Source of the DNA: Pyrenochaeta sp. MPI-SDFR-AT-0127
Lineage: Eukaryota; Ascomycota; Dothideomycetes; Pleosporales; Cucurbitariaceae
DNA: 64,000 nt
NCBI GenBank assembly: GCA_020747015.1
Contig: JAGTJM010000060.1
Location: 1-64,000 of the forward strand
Reading direction: 5' to 3'
Positions 47,333-58,923 of the stretch are shown in pieces. The position numbers were made by a program, and so were the translations under genes. Positions within the stretch are counted from its first letter, which is position 1. Each line of letters opens with the position of its first letter. Below the pieces are notes generated by a model that saw only the letters and a list, made by a program, of their open reading frames with translations, searched no databases and had not been told where the DNA came from.

Positions 47333-50003
47333 TTAAGTCTTCGGCGGCGTGGGTGGCGGCTTCTCTTCCTCTATAAATTCGCCTGGCTTGAGATTTGGAC
47401 TGAAATCATCGACCTCCTCAACTTCCTCCTCTTCCTCTTCATCCTCCTCCGTAATACCCATGATTTCTCCACTTCTCCTGCCCTGTATACTCTGGCTTCT
47501 ACTCCCTCCACTGGCATCGCTTCCTCGCCTCCACGCTGGACTGCCTTGGGTATTGACGGCAAGCATGGGTCCTTTGAAGGGACTTCTTTTTCGCTTTGCG
47601 AAGACAAGGCCTGGCGAAGATGGAGGCACGGCGTTAAAAGCCAGGCCATCGTCATTGAATGATAAAGGTACACCTGACCTTACAAGTCGTATGTTGTTTG
47701 GAAAACTGGAGGATGTTGGAGTCGCAGGAAGGACTTTAATGCTGTTATGTGGCGACTTGGGGATCTTGTGACTGTGGCCTGACACAGACACAGCTGGCGA
47801 TGTGATGGAAGCAGAGGATGTAGAAGACGCTTTGGAGTGGGAGTGGTGGTGGCGGGGCATGCTACGAATCGATGAGACTGAAGACGACGTGGACTTTCTG
47901 CCTCGAAGGCCGCCAGAAGAGCGCCTGTAGGAGGAGCGCGGTGTCAGTGGTACTGGACTCGCACTCAGCCTTCTTACAGACCCTGACCCATGTGTTGTTA
48001 CTCTTGGTCTCGGTGTGACAAGAGACGTGGGCGTCAGACTCGTGTGCTTGTTGACAGCATTGGAATTGGCAGTACTTAGTCTCCGTTTTGAATCTGGACT
48101 CTTACTCTCGGGTAGTTTTGGGCTATGTCTACTGCTCGCTTTCGAGTTGGGGCTCCGCGCTCGTTTGCTAGTCTCTTTTATCCAGTGTTTAAGCGACAGG
48201 AGATGGTCAAGGAAGGGCTGTTTTCGGCGACGCTGCTTAGGAACGAAGCCGTTGGGGGAGAGAAGGTCTGGATTGGTGGACACAACCTGGAGCATGCTAC
48301 TGCGTGATCTCCTTCTGTCTAGGTCCTTTGCTGGCGGCGGGGGTCGCGATGAGGAGTTTGAGCTGCGAATTCGGTGGTTCTCGATCGGTGGGAGAGGTTT
48401 CTCGGCACTTGATGGGAGGTTGGGCGTTGAGCCAGATTCTGGGAGACGTGGTAAATCGGGAGCGCCTGCTTTATGTCAGCGATAAGTGAACTTGTAAGGG
48501 ATGCGATGCCTACCATGAAGACTCCTCCGATTCATAGTCCTTCCCCGACTTTTTGGTGGGTCCCCAAGCATCGGTGTGTGCAAACCTTCCTCGTCCATCT
48601 CCCTTATCGTTGGTGCAAGCTTGTCCAGACGGCTACTTGCAGCACTTAACCGTCTCAAGCTCTTCGCCTCCGCTTCTCTTTCCTTTCTTTTACGCTCTCT
48701 CCTCTTTGCTTTTCGCTCCTCCTTTTCAAGCAGCAACGCCCACCAGCCTGCCAGGGAGTCACATCGCTGTGCCAAAACATTCTCAATGACCATATCGATG
48801 TCCACACCAGCTGCTCGCATGCGATGTAGCACTTCCTTCTCTAATTCGGTAGAAAACGGTGCAGGTTGTTGTAACTTCAGTGTCTCCTGCTGGCGCGGCG
48901 CGTGTTCTGATAGCCATGGATTCTGAAGTATATCGGCAAGCGTAGGTCTCAGGATCGGTCGTTTCGAGAGTAGCGACTGGCACAGTTCCTTCGCCTGAGG
49001 TGGGAAGTTGTCTGGGTATTTTGGTTCCTCCTTCAATATTTTTGTCTTTGTAATCATCTCGTCGTCATCATCAAAGGGTAGTTCGCCCACCAGCAGCGCA
49101 TAAAGGATAATGCCTAGGCTCCACACGTCCACCTTTTCTCCTGCATATTTCTCACCCTTTAGCATCTCCGGCGCACTGTAGCATACGGTCCCGCACCATG
49201 TTTGCAAGTAATTGCTTTTCCCTTCATATTCCCTTGTGAATCCAAAATCCACCAACTTTACATCTCCGTTTTTGTCCAAGAGAATGTTCTCGAGCTTCAG
49301 ATCGCGGTGAACGCAGGACTTGTTGTGGACGTAGGATACAGCGCCAACGAGTTGTGTGAAGATGCGCTGGACTTTGGAGGGTTCAAGAGCGCCTTTCTCG
49401 AGAAGGTAGTTGTACAGTTCGTCGCCGGGGCAATACTCGAGTGCAAGCCAAACCAACTCCTCCGTGACTATAACCTCGTATAACCGGGCGATATGCGGAT
49501 GTATGAATTGACGGTGGTGGTGGATCTCGCGTGCGAGGTTTGCATCGTTCTTCTTCGCTGACTTGAGCACGACCTATTTGCCATCAGCCATTACCTTTGT
49601 TGCGCCAGTACAGTCCCCATAGTCGTACCTTGGACCCATTGCTGAGTTTATGTGACGCCAAATATACCTTGCCGAAGCTTCCTTTGCCTATAAGCTTCCC
49701 CAGCGAATAGTTCCCAACGTTCTTCAGATCGGTCGCGGCGAATTCACTGTTGTTGCGCAATCAGCACGGCATGCGCGAGATGGAGGCCGCGCAGGGGCGC
49801 AGAGTAGGAGGCGACTTACTCAAGGAGCTGTTTGTACGAATTTGCAAGCTGCTATGTCTTCAGTCTCAGTCCAGACACACTTATGGCGGTTCGGCGTGTT
49901 GCGTTTGCTTGCGGAGTCATGGCGCACAAGCAAAGCGCGGGTAGATGCATACCTTCTTCCTCTGGGCCTGGATTTCAGCCTGAGCCCTGAGATTTGACTG
50001 CAT
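47333..50003 (-). CDS. Serine/threonine protein kinase, CAMKL (AMPK/MARK-like) group
   Basis: Exons 50003-49953, 49851-49820, 49746-49629, 49573-48514 and 48465-47333 join to 797 residues. The kinase domain begins near residue 40 with NYSLGKLIGKGSFGKVYLA (glycine loop) and VVLK (ATP lysine). It continues with HRDLKLEN (catalytic Asp 158), VDFGF (DFG Asp 176), CGTVCYSAPEM (APE 201-203) and DVWSLGIILYALLVGELPF. A UBA-like helical block and a basic coiled segment (KEERKAKRRERKRKERE) follow. The last ~370 residues are Ser/Pro/Arg-rich with an acidic run near the C-terminus and are probably regulatory. The intron acceptor at 48466-48471 is a tandem AAGCAG, so products differing by one residue are possible. 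Such kinases phosphorylate polarity, cell-cycle or nutrient-signalling targets. The exact orthologue is not decided. Confidence 0.9.
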
Positions 50004-51028
50004 GGAATGCGCCGCTGCAAGGTGGTGTCGACTGCCGGAGCAGCGTCATGGAATCGTGCGATCTTGCGAGCGGACGAAGGCCGCGGGAATGACAGGCTCG
50101 TCGAAGCAGTCCGCACAAGCCAGCGCCTGGTGCGTGGTGGACAAGTTGAAACTGGGGATAAGGATACTGTTATGTTCTCGAAGATTTCGAAAGACGTATC
50201 ACTATGGATGTCGTAAGAATACTGCGAGTGTTCGCTGTTCGCCTCTCTCCTGAGCTCGGTGAGGGATTCCCACTGTTGGATGGCGGCGCGGAATCCTGGT
50301 TGCAGATCACCCAGATCCCGCTTGCCTGGGAGAGAGGGGAGGCACTCTGGCAGCCTACCAACTAAATGTCTGTGGTAATGGCTCCATGAGCACTCGCATC
50401 GTTGTTTATTTCGAGCATTGGACGAAGCACGAGACAATAAAGTCTCGTGTAACATCCCCACGAAAAGACGCCGAGTCGGTCAAAGTCTGGCTCCTGAAGC
50501 CACCAAATGTTACGCAAGCTGCCAGTCCCTGATGCTCCTACGACTCAACATCAATCATTATGTTGACCAAAATGGTCGACTAATCTGGAAAGCGTCGTAT
50601 ATGTTTCTAAGCTCAAAGCGAACAATATGCACTACTTCATTGGCAACCCTATCATGGTCCACAGCTTGATCGGCCCACAAAATGCCATACAATCTCATAA
50701 CTATTGCCTGGAAATATTTGATGTACTCTGCCAACATTCTTTAGACTCTAGCAAAGGTTTTCAAACTGACCTGAAAGTCTGGGGTCGCATTGATAGCCTG
50801 GTGTATACGTCATTTTGTACCAGTATAGAAGTTATCTGCGCGCGGTGTGCAAACTATTAGTCTCCACAACTAGAGAGTGTAAGCAGCTTTTATTATGGCG
50901 ATGTATGCTTCCACCAATCCATAAGTAGCTATGTTGGGTTTAGACTCTACGTTCACGGCATGATCACGCACACCAACGAATTTCGAGGCTGAATGTGTAC
51001 AGAAGAAATCTTCAAGATGCTCGGTCGT
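50004..51028. other. Intergenic stretch, no gene seen
   Basis: 1 kb between the kinase start and the stop of the nitronate monooxygenase gene, both on the minus strand. The 50.0-50.4 kb part is GC-rich and probably the kinase leader. Nothing else was recognised. Confidence 0.5.
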
Positions 51029-52078
51029 CTACAATTTACTACTTGGGCCGCCGATATATGTTTGTCCCAGCTTTAACATGTCCACCGCCTCCCTAACCAT
51101 CTCGTCCACAATCTCCTTCGCAGGCTTGATATCACCGATCACACCTGCTACCTGTCCCATCAAAAACGGAATATCCACATCCTTGCCATCATCCATGTCC
51201 TTGGCAAGCGGTACAATACCCGCATCCGTTAATTTCTTGATCTCTGCCTCTCGTTCATGCCAGTCTTTGATGTAGTCGTTGTACCTTACCCTCAATGGTC
51301 TCCCGCTGATAACAAGCGTGCGGCCTGTGTCGGTAAAGTCGGCACTGACAACATTTTCTTTGTGCATTTGCGAGCAGCCGGCTTCTGTAGAGGCAACGAA
51401 ACGTGTGCCCACCCATACGCCTTGGGCGCCCTGCATCAAGCTCGAGGCGAGACTACGACCATTGTATATACCTCCTGCTGCAACAACAATGGCAGGCTGA
51501 CCAGTCAGAGGACTCTTGTACTTCCTTGCGACGTCGACGACAGAGGGTATGAGGATGCTATTTGCAATATCGCCAGTGTGGCCTCCGCCTTCGCCGCCCT
51601 GAGCACATACAATATCCACACCGGCATCCAGTGCTTTCTTCGCATGCTTTGGGTGTCCGACCATGTTCATAATCAGGATTCCTGCTTCATGAAGCCTCTT
51701 GATCGTCCTTGCAGGCGGCACACCGACCGCACTAACGAATAGCTTTGCCCCATTCTTGATTGTGACCTCAATCAAATCATCAAGTTGCCCATGTGTGTAG
51801 TCGTGGTTAGTCTTGCGTGCGCTGCCACCGACTTGAGGGAGAGCAAGGTCGACGCCAAAAGGAAGGGATTTGTCGCGCAAATTAGATTTGAGATCGTCAA
51901 TGATGGATTGGAGCTGTTCCGGGGTGTAGCCCAATCCTCCGATTACACCGAGGCCACCTGCGTTGGAAACGGCAGCGGCGAGTGGCCCACCCGATGTTCT
52001 TGCCATACCGGCGAGAATGATAGGATATTGAATGCCTAATAATTTGGAAAGCGGCGTTTGAAGGGAGGGTGTTGACAT
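51029..52078 (-). CDS. Nitronate monooxygenase (2-nitropropane dioxygenase family)
   Basis: A single exon of 349 residues, the usual size. This FMN-dependent TIM-barrel enzyme oxidises alkyl nitronates such as propionate 3-nitronate to aldehydes plus nitrite or nitrate, protecting the cell from nitro-compounds made by plants and fungi. Visible features are the N-terminal LLGIQYPIILAGM, GGLGVIGGLGYTPEQL, LPFGVDLALPQVGG, and the FMN-binding region AQGGEGGGHTGD. His 167 there occupies the place of the catalytic histidine in the family. VVAAGGIYNGRSLASSLMQGAQGVWVGTRF and TEAGCS carry the phosphate-binding loop. No signal or peroxisomal targeting sequence is obvious. No introns are needed. Confidence 0.93.
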   Translation of the reverse strand: MSTPSLQTPLSKLLGIQYPIILAGMARTSGGPLAAAVSNAGGLGVIGGLGYTPEQLQSIIDDLKSNLRDKSLPFGVDLALPQVGGSARKTNHDYTHGQLDDLIEVTIKNGAKLFVSAVGVPPARTIKRLHEAGILIMNMVGHPKHAKKALDAGVDIVCAQGGEGGGHTGDIANSILIPSVVDVARKYKSPLTGQPAIVVAAGGIYNGRSLASSLMQGAQGVWVGTRFVASTEAGCSQMHKENVVSADFTDTGRTLVISGRPLRVRYNDYIKDWHEREAEIKKLTDAGIVPLAKDMDDGKDVDIPFLMGQVAGVIGDIKPAKEIVDEMVREAVDMLKLGQTYIGGPSSKL

Positions 52079-52817
52079 GGTGGGCGACGTTTGTGGTAAA
52101 CTTTTTGCAGCGAAGCACTACAGAAAAGCCGGTATCAAGGTTGATATGGCAATAAGGCAGACAGAATGGCCGAAGCTAGATAGCTCGTTCGAACAGTTGA
52201 ACCCATGGCAAATATGGGCATGTTGATACTAAATAGCGGTTGCCGTCAGCCATATCAGCCAGGGTCTTGCGGGGAAAACATGCGAATCTGAGCCGAGGCA
52301 GGACAGCTTCGACTCGATTTGCCCAGTCACATGACAGAAGCCTGGTTTGAAATTACCGAAAATTACCTCTCCACAACGTTGACCTTTGCGTGAAGAAAGT
52401 TTCAACGTGTATGTCACTGAGGATGAAGCTGCCAGTTTGGGGGTGTTTGGAGGCGCAAATCCAAACGTCGCATTCACTAGGGCGCTCTGGAAGCACTTAA
52501 CAAGTAGGCATAACATGCGGAAGTGGTAAAATCTTGGCTCGTGAGCAGTCAATGCGGTTGTAATTGCCTTGGAACTTATGTACATGTCTTGGGTACTCAT
52601 GGTGGTGGGATGCCGCGAGTTTCCTAACAGCTCTCGTCGAAATACAAGTGATATATTCGAAGTCCTTCAACTAGTAACTCGAACTTTACGCTCACAGGAT
52701 TCGGTTGCTCGACATCAACATGCTCGAAAGGCTTCCGAAGTATGGGCTTCTAGGTTGATGAAAACACAAAGCATTCGACTGTACAGGTGGCTGTCATTCA
52801 AGGGCAATCGTAAAGTG
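52079..52817. other. Intergenic stretch, no gene seen
   Basis: 0.7 kb between the nitronate monooxygenase start and the taxilin stop codon. No supported feature. Confidence 0.5.
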
Positions 52818-54517
52818 TTAGCGCTTGACTCCATTTATCTGCCCATTGACCTGTTTGTGCCCGTTCAACTTCCCCTGCGCAACGGTTTGTGGGGGTGGTG
52901 GAGGTGGCGGAACAGGTCCAAATGGGCGTCGCTCGGTAACGGCCTCAACGGCGTCCTCTTCTGTATCGTCATCATACTCTCCACTACCCTCCTCTTCCTC
53001 TTCCTCTTCCTCGTCATCGTACTCGTACTCGCTCTCCGTGACCTCCTCATCCTCTTCCAGCTCATCATTCACCTGAACCTGACCTCGACCTTGAGCTTGC
53101 ATGCCTCGGCACAACGTTTCCAGCCGAGCGATTTTCTTGCGCTGATCTTCGGCTTCTTTCGTCCTTCTCGCGAGCTCTTCTTGCATTTTATGGCGTTCTT
53201 CTACCATCTCGCCTATATTGCGATTCGTGATGTCTTTATGGCGTTGTAGGGTTTGATTTTCTTTCTCGAGGCGTTTGGTTTTCTTGGACATCTCCTCCAT
53301 CTCCTTGCGAAACGTTAAAAACAAATCATTCGAGTTGTTGAGCGTCTCCTCAACCTGCATCTAGTCAGTATTAACCAACATGTATCAAACCAACGATGGA
53401 CATGACGAACAACATACCTGCTTAAACTTTTCAACGTAGATGTTGAGCTGAGTGCGAAGTTCTGTTTCTGTTTGTGAGAAAGTCGACACCTGCCGAGTCA
53501 ACTGATGCGATTTGGACGATTCGGCCTCCTGGTGCTTCCGTTGTTGTTCCAAACGCGCCATCTGGTACTGTATCTCAAGCTCTTTGGTCCGGAGAAGGGA
53601 GTGAAATTGTAGCTCCCGGAGCTCGTACTGGTCGATAAAAGATTTGAACTTTTGGCGAAATCTACATGGCTTAGAGACTGTTGAGTACAGTTTGACCAGA
53701 AGACTTACAGCTCATCCAGCTCCACATCGGCCTGATTCTGGGGTTCTGGTCCACTTTGCGCGGCAATGCAATCGTCAACATCGGCTACCAAGTGCTCGAG
53801 CCGTTCGTGTAGTTCTTGACGGGCGGTTGATTCGCTGGTTTCAAGTTTGTGCAGTTCATCCTTAAGCTTCTTGTTTTCTTTTGCAAAGTCACGCGACAAT
53901 TTGTCCAGCTTGTCCTTCATTGTGGTGACCTTGTTTAACTCTGACCTCTGTGCATCCTTCTCTTTCTGTAGCTGATCTCCCCGTTTCTTGGCCTTTTGGT
54001 GTTCGCGTTCCGTGCGCTTCATATCCGATAGCAGTTCTGTATAACGTTTCTGCACCACCTCGAGGCGAGAGAGGGGTCCATCCATGTTCGAGAGAAGGGA
54101 GGAGAGTTCGCGATTCGCTTTCTTGACCTCACGCTCTGTCAAAGCCATACGTCAGCCAGAGTTCATGTTCAATGTGTATTGTCCGACTCCGAGCCGAAGG
54201 ATGTGCGCTGCGCCACTCAACATTGTCCCCGCGTCTGCATCTCATCACACGGTACAGGTGGACCCACCTATCTCAAGCTCCTGCTCCTTGTCTCCAGCCT
54301 GATCTAACTCGAGCTGCGCAATCTTGGCCTGAATCTGCTTCTGCTGCTCCGAAGGATCTGTTGCTTTCTTGCCCTTGCCCTTCTTCGCGGGCGCAGGCGC
54401 CAGAGTATGTTGTGCGGGGGCCATATTCGCAGGGGAGGCAGATGCACTGCGGCTTGCTTCGTGATGCGGACGGGACTGGGCAGACGTCGGCTGGCGGTGT
54501 TGGGCTACGGTTGCCAT
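52818..54517 (-). CDS. Taxilin family protein (syntaxin-binding coiled coil)
   Basis: Exons 54517-54268, 54135-53709, 53661-53418 and 53354-52818 join to 485 residues. The N-terminus (~1-60) is Ala/Pro/Gln/Lys-rich and disordered. A continuous coiled coil (~65-360) includes the taxilin block: LSNMDGPLSRLEVVQKRYTE, LSRDFAKENKKLKDE, FRQKFKSFIDQYELRE and VEETLNNSNDLFLTFRKEM. The C-terminus is an acidic Glu/Asp tract followed by poly-proline (PPPPPPPP). Taxilins bind syntaxins and act in vesicle traffic. I set the last acceptor at CAG (53355) rather than the TAG 6 nt upstream because KFKQ/VEETLNNSNDLF fits the family better; the alternative adds Met-Gln. It is divergently transcribed from CYM1, with 691 bp between the start codons. 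Confidence 0.92.
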
Positions 54518-55208
54518 GAAGCCGTGGCTGATGGGTGCGCCGCTTCAGCTTTTTGAGTCCCCCTTGTGGCAACCCTGAACAGTTACCACCTGTGCACCTG
54601 ATTGCGGATAATCCACGCAGAACTCTTCTATGCCGTGGGGTTGCGCATTCGTGATTGCAGCAGCGGTTCGGTCTCAATGTGCGCGCAGTGAGGGAGGGAG
54701 TCGACCGCTGACGTCTCGGAACACGATCGGCCGGCACGCAGGGCCCCGTCACAGCGGGGTGGTGCAAGTAGACTTGTTGTGAGAGCGTGTACGGGGCTTG
54801 CAGCGCGTGTGCCCGAGAATGTCGAAGTGGATAGCGTCTCGTGGCGGAAGTGTGGTGTACTGGGCAGGAGGGGGAGCAAAGACTTGGGTGGTCTCGATCA
54901 GTTACGGAGGGCACAAGACACAGAACTACACGACACCACGCCGCCCTCGAGCTTCACTATCATGCAGAAACGGCAGACAGGCACTCTCGCTGAGCGATAC
55001 AGTGTCTCAGCTGCTTCGAACAGCCTCATTAGCCCGTACAGGCTGCATCACGCTCTTCCGTCTTAGTAATTTTGCGGGCTAAACTCATCTGGATTACGGC
55101 TTCTCGGCCAATCGGCGTCACAGGGCGCGTCATTCCTGCATCTTCGCGGCCTGCCATTTTCAGTTTCTGCGTGTGCAGCGTTGCGGCAAGTCCTCTCTCA
55201 TCTCGAAG
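54518..55208. promoter_or_regulatory. Shared promoter region of taxilin and CYM1
   Basis: 691 bp separate the two divergent ATGs. No TATA box or known factor site was recognised with confidence. The stretch is GC-rich with no coding support. Confidence 0.45.
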
Positions 55209-58200
55209 ATGCTGCGCTCCGCCCGCTGCCAGCTCCGGAGCACTCGGGCAGCACAGCCGACTCTCTTGCAACCAGCATACAGGGCCCGCCGAGGATATGC
55301 GGCCGTGACAGATGTCTCCAACTTTCCCAAAGTGGGAGAGCAGCTCCACGGTTTCACGCTCAAGCGCGTCAAACAGGTCCCTGAGCTCGAGCTGACGGCA
55401 CTCCATCTTCAGCATGACAAGACTGGCGCCGACTATCTGCACATTGCCCGAGATGATGCGAACAATGTCTTCTCCATTGGCTTCAAGACCAACCCGCCAG
55501 ATGCCACCGGCGTGCCACACATACTTGAACACACGACCTTATGTGGCAGCGAGAGGCAAGCAGGCTCTTTGAGGCGGGTTCAAGGCCATACTGACCCTGC
55601 GTAGATACCCCATTCGGGACCCTTTCTTCAAGATGCTCCCGCGCTCACTCTCTAACTTCATGAACGCCTGGACCTTCGCCGACTTCACCGGATATCCCTT
55701 CGCCACGACGAACGCACAAGACTTCAAAAACCTCATGTCCGTGTACCTTGATGCCACGCTCCACCCTCTGTTGAAGGAGAACGACTTCACACAAGAGGGG
55801 TGGCGGATAGGGCCTGAGAATCCACTGGCCGAGGCCGATGATCCAAGCGCAAAGAAGATAGTGTTCAAGGGTGTCGTCTACAACGAAATGAAGGGACAAG
55901 TGTCAGATGCAAGCTACCTGTTCTATACCAAATTTCAGGAACACCTTTGCCCTGCGATCAACAACTCGGGAGGCGATCCTCAGAAAATTACCGATCTGAC
56001 CTGGGAGCAGCTGCGCAAGTTCCATGCAGACCATTACCATCCTAGCAACGCTAAGATTCTAACGTATGGGGACATGCCTTTGACCGAGCATTTGAAAGAG
56101 GTTGACAGCCGCTTGAATGGGTTTGATAGGATTTCTGTGGATCAAGATATCAAGGAGCCAATAACGCTGGACGGACCGAAGCAAGTCAATGTAGCCGGGC
56201 CCTTGGACCCCTTGGTACCTCAAGATCGCCAGTACAAGACTTCAGTTACCTGGCTTATGGGCGATACTGCTGACTCTGTGGAGAATTTCGCGCTTGGAGT
56301 CCTGGGCAGTTTGCTCATGAATGGTTATGGATCGCCATTGTACCGCAATCTCATCGAATCTGGGCTCGGTGCCGACTTCAGCGCGAACACGGGCTATGAC
56401 AGTCAAGGAAGACGTGGTGTGTTCTCTGTAGGACTTGATGCCGTCAAAGTAGACGATGTGCCTAGAGTCCGCGAGGCGATCGCTAAGACCTTGCTCGAAA
56501 CCCGAAAGAATGGCTTTGACAAAATCAAAGTGGACGGAATCTTACATCAGCTCGAGTTATCATTAAAACATAAGACGGCGAACTTTGGGATGGGCATTTT
56601 ACAGCGGCTAAAACCAAGCTGGTTCAACGGCATAGACCCCATGGAGGCGTTGGCGTGGCAACAAACGGTTGATGCTTTCCAGAAGAAATATACAGAAGGG
56701 GATTATCTGGAAAGCCTCATCGAGAAGTACCTCCTCAACGATAATACGCTGACCTTTACGATGCGACCTTCGGAGACGTTCAGTCAGGACTTAGTGGATG
56801 AAGAAAGCCAACGATTGGCGGCAAAGATCCTTGAGACTACAAAGCGATTCCCAAGTGAAGAAGAGGCACACCAGTATCTGGAGCAACGAGAGCTCCAGTT
56901 ACTGGACGTACAAGAGAAGGCAAGGACTGAAGACCTGAGCTGCCTCCCAACTGTTCATGTCAAAGATATTCCACGTGAAAAGGAGCGAAAACCTCTTCGT
57001 CATACCAAACTGGATGACGTGAAGGTGCAATGGCGCGAGGCTCCCACCAACGGTTTGACGTACTTTCGCGCCGTGCACAAGTTACAAGACCTTCCAGATG
57101 AGTTGAGAGAGATGATCCCATTGTTCACAAGCGCCGTCATGCGGCTAGGCACAAAGGACAAGTCAATGGAGCAACTCGAGGAACTCATCAAGTTGAAAAC
57201 AGGAGGCATTTCAGTTGGGTATCACTCCTCGCAGTCGCCTTTGTCGCTCACATCGTATGAGGAAGGCATGGCATTCTCTGGTTATGCTTTTGACCGCAAT
57301 ATCCCAGACATGTATAATCTTCTCCAAATCATAATACAGGAGACAGACTTTGATGGACCGGAAGCGGAGAAGAAGATCCGTGAGCTTCTCCAAAGTTCAG
57401 CGAGCGGTGCAATCAACTCAATTGCCGAATCAGGACATTCCTATGCGATGAGATACGCAGAAGCTGGTATAAGTCCCGTCAGTCGACTAGCTGAAGAAAC
57501 AGGAGGCCTCACACAGGTCAAACTTATGACAAGTTTAGCGTCGCAAGAGTCACTTAGCGACATCGTTCGAAAACTGAAGGCTATCCAGTCCTTCACCATT
57601 GCAAACAGTGCCCAGCTTCGTGTGGCCCTCAACTGTGGTGCGGAGAGTTCGGCACCAAATCAAGAAGCACTTCACCGCTTCTTGTCGACTCTCCCAAGGA
57701 ACGTCGCTGTCCCCACAGCATCACAACGCAATGAATTCCCGCGCAATTCCAAGTCATTTTTCCCTCTACCATACCAAGTATACTACTCCGCGCGAGCAGT
57801 ACCAACAGTCTCGTACACCGACGCCGCTAGCGCCCCACTCGAGATCCTTGCCAAGCTCCTCACTTTCAAACAATTACACCCAGAGATTCGGGAGAAGGGA
57901 GGTGCATATGGCGGCGGTGCGTACGCGAGAGGGCTTGGCGGTCTTTTTGGAATGTACTCGTATCGCGATCCAAACCCGCAGAATAGCATGAAGGTCATGG
58001 CTGAAGCGGGAAGGTGGGCTCGTGATCGCGCTTGGACAGCTCAGGATCTCGAGGAGGCGAAGCTCAGTGCGTTCCAAGGCTACGATGCGCCGCAAAGCGT
58101 CAGTCGGGAGGGCATGAGGCTTTTCTTGTCTGGTGTGACTGATGATATGTTGCAAACACAACGAGAGCGATTACTAGATGTGACTGCCGAACAGGTTCAA

Positions 58201-58383
58201 CGCGTGGCAGACGAATTTCTCGTCAAGCGTGCCGCTGAGAGCAGCATTGCTATCTTGGGTGAGAAGAAAGAATGGGTCAATACGGCTGATGGCTGGGAAT
58301 TGAGAGATTTGGGCATGGCAGCAGAAAATATTGAAGAAATCACAGGGGCGCAAGAGGGTGGCATTGCAGTTGCAGCGAACTAA
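55209..58383 (+). CDS. CYM1: Mitochondrial presequence protease (M16C metallopeptidase, CYM1/PreP)
   Basis: Exons 55209-55555 and 55605-58383 join to 1041 residues, the family's size. The enzyme degrades cleaved targeting peptides and other short peptides in the mitochondrial matrix. The N-terminus MLRSARCQLRSTRAAQ is Arg-rich and acid-free, a good presequence. The inverted zinc motif HILEH spans residues 104-108 (His 104, Glu 107, His 108), followed by TTLCGSERYPIRDPFFKM across the splice site. NAWTFADFTGYPFATTN and GVVYNEMKGQ are PreP hallmarks, and the C-terminal half holds the second M16 pair with KGGAYGGGAYARG. The 49-bp intron has a GC donor (GCAAGC) and a CTGAC branch site; only this donor restores the conserved GSERYPIRDP. 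Confidence 0.95.
55556..55604 (+). other. GC-AG intron in CYM1
   Basis: The intron begins GCAAGC and ends GTAG, with CTGACC about 13-18 nt before the end. Reading through gives a stop after nine codons. No GT donor nearby keeps both phase and family sequence. Confidence 0.8.
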
Positions 58384-58923
58384 TAATGTAAGCTCTGTAT
58401 GGTGTATAATGCGTGTATGATACTCAACTCTAGCATCATCGGCGTTGGTAAAGCATTGGGTAAGTGCAAATGCATAGCGATTTTTTCTCCTCTCGTCACC
58501 ACCACATGGAAAGGCTGCATCCTCCGATGCTTACTCTTCTCGTGCTTTTCACAATTCACACAAAGAAGTGCATACCACGAAGCTTCGTACTTTTCTTTTT
58601 CTTCTTCATTCAGCGCATCAGAACAGAACCGCAGGCGTCTAGCAAGCTCCTCCATAGCTGTGACACCCTGCTCCCTCGAACGAGGATCACGCGCAAGAAC
58701 AATCGCCGACGCTATCTACCCAGCTCTTCAGGGCTTGGGAAGAGGCATACCGAGCGCTTACTTTCAGAACCGCCTGTCTCGAGTGAGATCTTTCTCCTGG
58801 CGGACTAAATGTGGGGGTACATTGCACGACCGAGGGCGGTGAGGAAGGTAGATTCAGGGAGAATGTTAGATGATCGTATATTGGGGTGTATAAAAGTCTC
58901 TTGACCTTCAACTTTGGTATTAT
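58384..58923. other. Convergent intergenic stretch
   Basis: 0.5 kb holding the 3' UTRs of CYM1 and the M20 peptidase. No other feature was seen. Confidence 0.5.

Noticed and set aside
47042..47662. 206-codon plus-strand open frame
   Set aside because: Lies largely antisense to the last exon of the kinase gene and mirrors its low-complexity coding.
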